Shown piece by piece: positions 33,501 through 43,300 of a stretch of DNA of 64,000 bases. Numbering within the stretch: position 1 is the stretch's first letter; every line of letters starts with the position of its first letter. Where the stretch lies: NCBI GenBank assembly GCA_947172415.1, contig OX359189.1, positions 8,880,501 through 8,944,500 on the forward strand, given 5' to 3'. The notes under the pieces were generated by a model. That model was not told where the DNA came from and ran no database searches. It saw only the letters and a program-made list of their open reading frames with translations. This DNA comes from Chondrosia reniformis. Lineage: Eukaryota; Porifera; Demospongiae; Chondrillida; Chondrillidae. The translations under genes were made by a program, and so were the position numbers.

Positions 33501-36272
33501 AGGCAGCAGTGAAGAGAGGGAAAGGTAGGTAGCCGTGAAGAGAGGGAAAGGTAGGTAGCCATTAAGAGAGGGAATGGAAGGCAGCAGTGAAGAGAGGGAA
33601 AGGTAGGTAGCCGTGAAGAGAGGGAAAGGTAGGTAGCCATTAAGAGAGGGAATGGAAGGCAGCAGTGAAGAGAGGGAAAGGTAGGTAGCCGTGAAGAGAG
33701 GGAATGGAAGGCAGCAGTGAAGAGAGGGAAAGGTAGGTAGCCGTGAAGAGAGGGAAAGGTAGGTAGCCGTGAAGAGAGGGAAAGGTAGGTAGCCATTAAG
33801 AGAGGGAAAGGTAGGTAGCCATTAAGAGAGGGAAAGGTAGGTAGCCGTGAAGAGAGGGAAAGGTAGGTAGCCATTAAGAGAGGGAAAGGTAGGTAGCCAT
33901 TAAGAGAGGGAAAGGTAGGTAGCTGTGAAGAGAGGGAAAGGTAGGTAGCCGTGAAGAGAGGGAATGGAAGGCAGCAGTGAAGAGAGGGAAAGGTAGGTAG
34001 CCGTGAAGAGAGGGAAAGGTAGGTAGCCATTAAGAGAGGGAAAGGAAGGCAGCTGTGAAGAGAGGGAAAGGAAGGCAGCTGTGAAGAGAGGGAAAGGAAG
34101 GCAGCCGTGAAGCCTGTAAACACAGTTTTTCCTTTCCCTCTCTTCATGACTGTGTTTACAGGCCATGTATCATGCAGTTTTAAACACGTGTGTGCTGTAA
34201 TCCATACAAGTTTCCTTTGTAGAATACAGTGTTACATGGGGCAGGTAAAATATATAGCCCTATATATAGCCAGGGTCAGATGTGTTGCATTCTGGTTTAA
34301 AGTGTTGTCAAGTCCATTGTATGAAGGGATGATTCTGAGGGTAGCTGTATTGGAAGCAATGGAGTGTGGAGGGTCATGGATTATGAAACTGTGGAAGTGT
34401 CTCAAGTCCTTTGGGTGGTGTGGTATTGGAGCTGAGGAGGTACGTGGTCTATCTAGTGGAGAAATCAGGGCAATGTTAGAGACTTGTGCGAGGAGGATGA
34501 TTGAAGAGGAATGGTCAGGTGAGCTTAGCACCAAACCAAAGTTGGCAATTTTGCGGCTTCTTAAGGAGAATGGTGGTGAATCACGGTGCTTGGACGTGGC
34601 CAGCAAGAGTCACAGATGAGTGATGATGATGTTGAGAGGTGGGACAGCCCCCCTCCTGATTGAGAGTGGATGGTGGCGGGGGCTTCAGAGAGAGGAGAGG
34701 ACATGTCAGAAGTGTCAGGCAGGGAAGGTGGAGGATGTTACCCATTGGCTACTTGAGTGTAATGCGTGGTGCACCAAACGCCAGCCTCTCTTACAGGCAA
34801 TGAGGCACATAACCAACGATTTTGACAATCTGTACGAGGATGAGAAGTTAGTTCTAGTTCTAGACAAGGGATGCCAGCATTTATCAGTTCAGCAACAACA
34901 AAAAAGGAGGCAATTGCTTTGTTACTAAAACTGAACAGTCCGCATCTTCATAATACTCTTCAGTATTGAATCGGCTCAGCAAAGGCTGGGTCAATAGGAG
35001 GCTTCAATACTCATGCTGCTAACATAGTCACAGCTGTATACATTGCTACGGAACTTCTTGGAATGTAAGGGGTATACGTGTTGGCTGAGCACCCCTTGGT
35101 AGTGTGAGCCCCACTAATTAACTATCTGTCTGACTCCTCCCCCTAGACTTTTGGGAACCCCCTAAACTGCTTCAACATCCTTATACCATTGTCCCCCTAA
35201 ATTTTGAAAAATTTTATTCTGCCCCCTCTGGCCCCAAGTTTTGCATACAGCCCTGATATAATTAGTAATAATAACCATCACTCACTGGACAAAGGGTCTC
35301 ATACTTATATCTGGGATCCTATATGTATTGCTACGTTTTATGTGGAAGAGGCAGTCAAGGATGCAGGCTCAGTGGCTGCCCTTGCTGAAACCAGGAAAAA
35401 AAAGAAATTTGAAGAACCCTCAACCCTGTATGAATTTACCTCAGTGTCAATTGCGACGACTGATGTACGTACTTGGGCAAGAAGCCATGAATTTTCTTCA
35501 TTAACTGTCTTCCCAAGTCAGAGCCATCACAAGGGAAGACATGGCCCATTGTCATCTTATCCAGCAGCTAGCTGTTACCGCCCAGAAGGGCAATGTAATT
35601 GTCCATTATGTCAAAAATGAACTACGCAGCTTAATATTTCCATTTATGGTAATTAAAATAAAAATAATAAAAATATCACTCACCAGGTGGATCTACAGTA
35701 ACTCCATTGCTGATGACTCTATTTGGATCAGATGTACCACGAGTGACATCAAATGTGAAACATCTGTAAGTGTATACTTTATTCTCAAACTCTTCTCTGG
35801 TCACAGTGATAGTCAGAGTAGTAGTAGTTGGAGTATTACCACCTTCATCATCATGATTAGGAGTAGACTGAGGATTAAATCTAGTTCCATTTCTCTCCCA
35901 CTCAAGACGAATATCTCCATCAAGTACAGGATGTGTACATGTTAACTTGTAGGTTTGACCAAAACAAGGAGAACTACTCTCCTGTCCAGTCAGGTTGACC
36001 ATGGTGGCGCCTAAGGACCAAAGTTTAATGTGAGATAAAGGATTATAATAAACAATTATCTTTTGAAAGGATCGTCTGAAGTCTAAAGAAGACCCTCAGG
36101 GTCGAAACGTCTGACAGTCAAGAAGAAACAACAAAACTGCGTCTTTAGAGGCTCTAAAAATTGAAGCCTAAGGCACTATAAATTAAGCCACAAGCTTACA
36201 TCCTGTTTCTGACAAGTAAAGCGTAAGAGCAATTGCCACTGAAGCGAAAAACTTTGACCCAGTAGTAGCCAT
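30504..36272 (-). CDS. R4: Ig receptor with long 14-residue-repeat cytoplasmic tail
   Basis: Exons 36272-36200 (signal peptide after YY1-like AAGATGGC), 36010-35684 (Ig: [21 protein letters not shown]), 32846-32565 (a Cys-rich, Asn-glycosylated module, ASEETY near its middle), 32318-32241, 32178-30608 and 30542-30504 close in frame at 789 residues. The large exon starts with a transmembrane helix ([19 protein letters not shown]) and a basic KKHRRK stop-transfer. The cytoplasmic part is dominated by about 24 copies of [14 protein letters not shown], then a Ser/Pro-rich end. The 2.8-kb intron 35683-32847 carries a LINE relic and a minisatellite. The join across that intron rests on phase only. 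Confidence 0.75.
31000..32010 (-). repeat. Coding 42-bp tandem array in the R4 tail
   Basis: About 24 near-identical 42-bp units encode (D/S/T)[13 protein letters not shown] on the minus strand. Variation is mainly S/T at one position, a single K for E near 31830, and GCA/GCG synonymous changes. Because the unit is a multiple of three, the opposite strand is also open for 365 codons ([14 protein letters not shown]), which is a by-product. Confidence 0.95.
33400..34108. repeat. 26-bp minisatellite in the R4 intron
   Basis: About 27 units of GGTAGGTAGCCGTGAAGAGA plus GGGAAA, with subtypes CCATTAAG and GGAAGGCAGCAGTG, which recur in blocks. The array ends in a hairpin: GCCTGTAAACACAG at 34114 pairs with CTGTGTTTACAGGC at about 34151, and the loop holds an inverted unit. 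The long minus-strand open frame through it (26-residue period) is an artefact of three 26-bp units per frame cycle. Confidence 0.95.
34190..34930 (+). mobile_element. LINE ORF2 C-terminal relic
   Basis: The translation [17 protein letters not shown], then LKSFGW, EEEW, then [20 protein letters not shown] followed by [20 protein letters not shown] matches the tail of invertebrate non-LTR ORF2 proteins, including the terminal CxxC...HxxxxC zinc motif. An in-frame TGA at 34617-34619 interrupts it, and the RT part is missing. It lies in an R4 intron, antisense to that gene. Confidence 0.75.
35240..35620 (+). mobile_element. Second retrotransposon coding fragment
   Basis: An open segment includes [13 protein letters not shown] and [20 protein letters not shown], then [11 protein letters not shown]. 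The pattern of a small A-rich helix, a K-rich stretch and an F-P-x-hydrophobic strand is seen in the C-terminal domains of non-LTR polyproteins. The assignment is less firm than for 34190-34930. It ends against the R4 Ig exon at 35684. Confidence 0.45.
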
Positions 36273-36556
36273 CTTGGAGGATATCTCTAGATTGACCACG
36301 TGACTACATACACACGTATTGAAATAACGTACAATAACGTAATTGTAATATGCACAATTATCAGCTACAGTAATCAGTTACATTATAATGCTAAATAAGG
36401 CCTAAGAGTTCAAACACACACTTAGCAGCAGCAATGTCAAATACAATTCAGTCCAGATTTCGAACTACAATGAGAAAGTATAAGATCTTTAAAATGACTC
36501 AAAATAATCCATTCTTTACATGTACTTACAAATTTAGAGGAATTGGTTATTGGTTA

Positions 36557-37075
36557 TTTGGACTTTAAACAGTTAGTGTTTCTACAATTTAAACCAACTA
36601 TATTGTCTGTTTGATTAGTACTGGTGTTAAGTAGTGATGTTATAACAAGTAAAACAGCAACTATAATAGCAGCAACCCACCCTGTGAATAAGTTAAGCAT
36701 GCAGTGTACATGAGTTCAAATTAAGTTTTGTATTTTAAGTTAATTTATCATAATATCTAAAATTTAATAACAAAATTCATACCATAACTGGAAAAGAGCT
36801 TTGTTTTCGTTTCATTCCAAATTTGTGTGCCAAATGTTATGATGATTATTACTTGAATTAGGTAGTCTGTAGTAACAGACTGATACACTTCCTCACTAGC
36901 TGTGCTTCTCTGCACCATTTGTCTGGTTAGGCTTGTGCTGGTGCTATCACGCCTCAGCAATGCTTAACAATGATACATCTACATATCCAATGTACTCTTT
37001 AGGATTCAAAGTTACATTCACAGTATAGTTGATTACATTGCAATAGTTGTTGACATCAAATGTAAAAACAAAAAC
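36557..37075 (-). pseudogene. 3' remnant of a receptor gene with the R4-type glycosylated module
   Basis: The segment 37075-36785 resembles the R4 exon 32846-32565 (VNNYCNVINYTVNVTLNPKE versus [27 protein letters not shown] versus TASEETY; WNETKTK versus WNATKTK). It has a one-base frameshift near 36962 and no acceptor. It joins in phase 1 to a transmembrane exon, about 36684-36557 (WVAAIIVAVLLVITSLL), with a short tail and stop. No 5' exons exist; a Penelope-like element lies just upstream. Confidence 0.65.
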
Positions 37076-37345
37076 AAAACTAAAAAATGAGGAATATGGT
37101 TGCTTGGCATTTGAATATTACAGTACAAGTAAATGTAGATTTTCCATGTACCTATACATATACTTAATATAGAGTTACTAGTCTTACAGGTATATATATA
37201 TAGGCTTTAGGCTATAGGCTTATTAATTAGGCATAGCATGTAAGAAAATGGTGTACTAGATTATTCATACATACATATAGGTACATACACGTACGTATGT
37301 ACATACATAATATGGTAATACAATACACAAATACACACTCACTAT

Positions 37346-38790
37346 GCCTTTTGGATAGTAGAAACTCACTAGAAGTCTTAGATAGTCTTAGGTCTATACC
37401 CACTAGAAAAGCCCAGCTAGCTAGTTTTGATTTTTCTACATTATATACAGCGATCCCCCATAACCTACTTAAAGATAAGATTACTAACCTAATTTATAGT
37501 GCCTATACCTGTAGAAAGTCCCAATATATAGAAGTCTGTCAGGATAAAGCCTTTTAGTCTAACAATGTCTCCAATAAAGCAGTCACAGCTGTTCATTTAG
37601 TAGAGCTCTTTAATTACCTTATTGACAACATTTAATTATGTATGTGTAGACGGTTCTGTATTTAAGCAATGTGTAGGTATCCCTATGGGTACTGACTGTG
37701 CCCCTGTAGTTGCTAATCTTTTTCTGTTTGCCTATGAGTATGAGTTTATGAATGGACTACTTAAGGATAACATCACCCTAGCTATTAAATTTTCCAATAC
37801 TTATAGGTATATTGATGACCTTTTATGTATTAACAACAAGGATTTTGAACTGTCAATTAGTGATATTTACCCCAAAGAACTTATTCTTAAAAAGACAAAT
37901 ACCAGCCCTAAAAAATCCCCCTTTTTAGACTTAGATATAACCATTACTAACAATCAATTTATTGCTAAAGTATATGATAAGCGAGAGGACTTTAACTTTG
38001 ATATAGTAAATTTCCCCCATTTAGATAGTAATATTCCTAATACCCCAGCCTATGGTGTCTTTATTTCACAACTAATTAGGTATTCTAGAATATGTAGTGA
38101 CTTCTCCAGTTTTCAGGCTAAAAGTTTGCAGTTATGCAGTAGGCTTATTAAGCAGGGTTACAAATACTTTAAGCTAAAATCAACCTTTAAAACCTTCCTA
38201 TCCCGGCAGCCTCTAGTTAGAATCAAGTATAAGCAAAAAGTAGCTAGTATGCTTAAGGACTGTCTTGTGTTACCCCATATTGTGTACCCCACCTCCAAAG
38301 AAATGTTACTACTAGAAGACCTAAGGGTAGACTTACGTAATATGTCCTACTTGTGTCTATAGTTATGCTGAGTCTGTTTTACCTGTACAAGCAAGATTAC
38401 TAATAGATTTATAATTAATTCATAAAAGTTAATTGGACCTACATTCCTTTCATAAAATTAAATTTCATCATGTGTCTTAGTTAACACCTTATTTAACTTT
38501 TGGCGCCAAAATAGTGTATATAAGGCCCCTAGATTTAGCATAGTGAGCCAAGGATTCACAGAAGATCAAGATAAAGAAAAAGACAAAGACTCCCAGGATC
38601 ACTGATGAAGGGTGGAATTCCCAGAAACGGCTGTCTGACCCAGTGGAGAAGAAGATGAAAGAAGGGAAAAGAAGGAAGAAAAGACTACTGTATCTTCATC
38701 TAAAGCTCTCTTTAGGTTTAGTTCCCCTATAGGCTCTTTTTACAGAATAGGCATATAGCATGTAGGAAAATGGTATCTTAGATTTTTCAT
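37346..38790 (+). mobile_element. Penelope-like retroelement, 5'-truncated and mutated
   Basis: The reverse transcriptase is recognisable from FSTLYTAIPHNLL, GIPMGTDCAPVVANLFL, RYIDDLL, SPFLDLDI and DFNFDIVNFPHLDSNIP, which are characteristic of Penelope-like elements. The catalytic IDD is present, but an in-frame TAG at 37555-37557 and a frameshift near 37630 inactivate it. The 3' UTR at 38560-38790 contains CTGATGAAGGGTGGAATTCC CAGAAACGG, a hammerhead-like core, and ends GCATGTAGGAAAATGG. The flanks match an uninterrupted copy at 59.87-60.3 kb. The GIY-YIG endonuclease part is not seen. Confidence 0.85.
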
Positions 38791-38873
38791 GTGTCACCAA
38801 TCTCATCGATGCATAGTTGAGTATTCTGATCTTCTACTGAATGCACAGCTTTAAGAGCTGCATATCCCGTTTA

Positions 38874-39170
38874 TTATAGCATTCTAATTAATATAAGGTG
38901 TGAGTGCTGTGAAGAGATCAGGAGGCTTTCTTTCAGGTCTCCCAGGAGGTTTAGCTTTACTGGGCATGATTGGAAGTGACTCCATTTTATTGACACTTGA
39001 CCAAGAGATGTAGTACCATTAGTTCTGTGTACAAAGAGGTACACAGAGCCACTTGGTCCGTTGTTAGACTGCCAGGGGTTGTCCATTTGGATCCACTTCA
39101 AAGAGTCCAAGCCACCATTTAATATGTGTATGTTTTCTTTTCTCGTCAGATTCTTTAAAGCCTGCTTAGA
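38874..39170 (-). pseudogene. Degraded copy of the terminal exon of the 60-64 kb gene
   Basis: About 300 bp match the terminal exon at 60305-60036 (shared SLYTELMVLH-coding DNA and MPSKAKPPGRPERKPPD-coding DNA), but small insertions and deletions shift the frame in the middle. The flank matches too. It is a segmental duplicate, split from its left part by the Penelope-like insertion. Confidence 0.7.
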
Positions 39171-39540
39171 TGACAAGAAAAGAAAACACATACACATATT
39201 AAAACTCTTAACTAATCGCATAGAAGTTCTATCTAGTTAATCATCCATAAAAATATAACTTTGAAAAAGGGTTCCCTATATATTGAAATCATTTAAAGCA
39301 GGAATTAACTGACCTTACACATTGAGTTACACAAAACATACATTTGTATAGTGAATGATATCATTGCCAAGGTTTGGACAGCAGTGAATTCTCTATAACC
39401 TCAATGTGTAAGGTCAGTTAATTCTTACTTTCCCAGTGGAAAGGAAAAACTCTTGTATATATCCTCATCGGAAGCTCTCAATAAGTTTAGTTTAGTATAG
39501 GCCTTTACTCTAAGATAAACATAGTATAGCCATTGAGCCA
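39171..39540. other. Duplicated intergenic segment with a foldback
   Basis: AATTAACTGACCTTACACAT at 39303 and its complement near 39402-39423 form a hairpin with a loop of about 75 bp. The segment is related to 60340-60680, including another Penelope-type 3' tail at about 39435-39510. Confidence 0.5.
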
Positions 39541-39544
39541 CTGT

Positions 39545-40048
39545 TGAAGGAAAACTGGGTAGTGCATCAATTGCATGAGAAGTGAAGCTTAAGGTCAGAG
39601 TGTTTACAGTATCTTTGTTTTCATGGCAGGCAACAGGGAATTACTTTGAAGTAGCAATTGTCAATAAAATGGAGAGTGATAAAGAAATTACAGTTCGTAG
39701 TCGAGGAACCTGTATGAAGTGCGGTACTAAAGGAAGTGACTGCGGTCTCCGTTCTTGTCCCGACATATCTGGACTATACAAAGGTGTACCTTTTGTTGTT
39801 GATTGCAAGAATTATGCCTCCTATGCCTACATCAAGGACAGTGATGTAGCCAAGATTATCAGTGATAAGGAACAGGGAAAGAACTCTATATATAGGATTT
39901 ATTATTACCACTGAAGGACCAATATTAGAGAAGCAAAGAGATGAACTGAAAAAAACAGAATTGTCACTTCATTCAGTTGGGTAAGGTTTATTCCAAGGAC
40001 TTGAAGGGCACTGGTTTACTGGAAAAATTCAAAGACTGCTTTTCATAA
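39545..40048 (+). pseudogene. Decayed copy of the PD-(D/E)XK gene (intron end and exon 2)
   Basis: From 39630 to 40048 the sequence is nearly identical to 27419-27832, including acceptor, both cysteine groups and the VVDCKNY core. A 4-bp TATA insertion near 39890 and one extra A near 39953 break the frame. The intron end is copied too, but with one 25-bp unit instead of 23. Exon 1 is absent. The duplication was DNA-mediated, since intron sequence is included. Confidence 0.85.
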
Positions 40049-40309
40049 CGTAAAACCAAAAATAATCTCATTTTTGTTGGTACGGTTGTTGTATCAGTTA
40101 TTTTCATAAAAGAGGACCATCTGTTATATACTTAACTGAAACTGTAGTTTAATAATTTGTACTTTTTAAAATAAATAATTACATGGCATTAAAATTACAG
40201 TATACTTTACTTTGTATCAGTTAATTGTTTGTTTTGTATCTAATCCAGTTTACTACTATCTTCACCTGTCTGAGTCTTGTGGTCACCACCATCATCTGTA
40301 CTCTTGTTA

Positions 40310-43300
40310 CTACCTCTTTTGATCAGGCCTGTTAGGTTCATTGACCAGCTCCTGACCAGTCTAAAATGCATGTTCAATTTCTTGTATTAGGTATTATGTA
40401 ATGTTTGCATGATATGTAGAATGTAAAAATACTATTGTAAATGATCCCTTATTATTAGCTTTCCGCTAAATATAGCAATAATAGGACATATTAATTTTAA
40501 TCATTAAAGCAGGTTGCTCACTTGGTGGTTGCTAAGGGTATTGAAGGGTGAGCAGTGGTTGTGTCAAGGAAACTGAAAGAGCAGTCTCGAGCAGTGTACC
40601 ATATTAACACAACTTTAAAGTCACTAATATTTAAGGCCATTAGGATGGGGATAAAATTTGGTTTTGCTAAACTTTAGTAAGGCAATAATAAGGAATCCGG
40701 ATTTAACAGTATAATATACGTATATACATATACATACATACAAATTATATACCTTAATGGGAGATGAAGATTCCAAAGTATAAGGAATTCACATAACTTG
40801 ATAACTATACTTAATAAAGTTCATTTTTCTGCTACTTAGCGAGAGTACTATATAAGTGCATGTGTGAATGTGTAAGGTACAGTACGTACGTATGTAGTAA
40901 ACCTCTTTCACATTTAAAATTGCAAAAATTTATACTATACATGCACATGGATGAATAAGGAAGAAAGTTATTGAATCCAAGAAAATAATAGTAACTACGT
41001 ACGTACTCACTTGTGCAGACCCATGGTTATCCCTTTTCCTACACTTAAAGACTATAATAATTACTATTACAACACCTGCAGCTGCTAAGACCAGAATGAT
41101 GATGACTGCTGCTACACTTCCAACAATAGCACCAGTGTTACTAGTGTTGCTGTCTATAGGTGTAGATGAAATATAACAACACTTTAAATATGTCATAGGT
41201 ACAATGTCATACTATACTGTAGATAAAATTTATATAATGGTGATGTACTAATTTCAACAGTACAAAGTTGTATATCTACAGTATTATATGATTTTGCATA
41301 TTAATACACATGATTAAACCATATACGTATTACGTATATTACTGCTATTCTGGTAGTAATATTAAATACCTCTTGTTGTCACATTTTTAAAAGTAAATAC
41401 ACTACTGACAGATTGATTTTCTCTACAATAAGCTCCAACTCCAATCTCATAAGATGCACCAGGAGTAAGACCTTCAATAGTGTAGGATGTTTCAGTAGTG
41501 GTTGTATTACTCAAACTAGATCCATCTCCACTCTGTTGCCATGTTACCTCATACATGAAGGTACAGTTCTCAAAACACTCATCACTGTGGGACCACATCA
41601 GGGAGATAGTTGTATCAGAAGGGATGGATGTGAGTGAGGTTGGAGGAAGGGGAGACTCTGAAGGAATATTAGCTGGAGAACAGTAAGCATTAATTATGTA
41701 CATATTATAATGACATAAACCAATAAATTAGGTCAATTATTAAGACTTTATAATAACACATGTTGTGATCAATTCACCTCAAAATTCACTCCAATACAAT
41801 GTTTCACCCTTCTCAGGCTTCGTCAACAACCAATCAACATCCCATACAGTATTTATGTCCATTGTTGGCTAATTTTTGTATACCTGACGAATTAAGCCCG
41901 AGAAGGGTAAAATATTGTATTGAAATGAATTTTGAGGTAAATCATAATTGACCAAATTTAATAGCAAACTAGTCTAATAATTTCCACTACTATTCACTCA
42001 CCTCTAACTCTCACAGTCACAGGTTCACTCTCCTCCATACTACCATCAGCATACACAACAGCACAAGAGTAGTTAGCCTCTCCATTGAGGAAGACACTCT
42101 TTCTTGTTGTCACACTCACAACTGTCTCAGTATTACTCTGGGATACAACCATATGGTATGTATCAGGTAGATCAATCCTCTCTCCATCCTTCATCCACAC
42201 TACAGGACTGGTCTGATTGAAGATGGGTCCACTTGATGTAGTATCAGTTATATCATGATGGTGACAGGTGAGTTGGACTTTTCTGTCATAACAGACAGGA
42301 TCTTGGGTAGAAGTTAAACCCATGGGGTCTACATAAATAGGATTGATTTTATTACAACAATACCTCAGTATAACTAAACTTAATAAGCCACATTGACCAT
42401 ATATGTGTTGTTCTAACGAACCACTAAAATTGTTCCACAATTACTCAAAAGGCATCTGGATAATTTGTTATGTAATTTATGTTTCTGACCGGTGAATTCG
42501 AAGTACTGACTAAAAGCAATATATTGCACCAACATAGATAACACTGTGTAGAACTCATGCCTGTAGAAACCTTCCTCCCTATGCCTATGAATGTAGTACT
42601 CCCGTAATGTGGATCCCGTATAATCAGGACACTTTTCTTCTTCTGAAGGGTGTCCACATTATAAGGGCGCTGGCCCCACTGTAATAGTATTTCTATACCG
42701 CAACCAATACCTAGACCCTTATATATACAAATACACATTAGACAAATTTTTGAAAGCAAGAATTCGAGGGTTAATCATATATATTACCACTCCTAAAATA
42801 TTATATTATTATAAAATATTACACTATAGCACTGTATATTGGATATGGATTGGCTTATAATACCAATATAGTTTCAATAAAACAATTAAAGGATATTTCT
42901 CACCCAAAGTAGTTGAATCCATCTCCACTGTATCACTTCTGATAGTGCTATTCTCCACACTCTGTGCTGTAATGTTAACTTGATATGTAGTACTAGGAAC
43001 CAGGTTAGATAGTGTAATGTCAGTAGTGGATGTAGTAGTTGAGTTACATGTTGATACATCAGGTACTCCATTCTCAACAGTACACCATGAGATGGTGAAG
43101 GAGAAGGTGTAGTCTTCAAAACACACTGAGGGATCATGCTCCCAAGTGAGGGAGATGGAGGACATTCGAGTTTGAACTGTCTTTATAGTAGGTATTAGTG
43201 GCTTTTCTAATAAAAAAGATGTAATTTTAGCTCTAGCTCAACAACTTCAATTTATGATTTACAATGATAACTCTAGATCACTGAATTAAACAAGTATTTC

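Noticed and set aside
33383..34147. Long minus-strand frame of Leu/Pro/Ser repeats
   Set aside because: Three 26-bp minisatellite units make 26 codons, so a frame stays open by chance. There are no flanking exons or signals.
37297..38362. An intact Penelope reverse transcriptase gene
   Set aside because: Motifs are clear, but a TAG codon and a frameshift separate the fingers from the palm, and the 5' part is missing.
41498..41686. Plus-strand frames over the FN3 exons, repeated near 12062 and 18113
   Set aside because: They recur because the minus-strand FN3 exons are nearly identical copies. They lack starts, splice logic and domain features.
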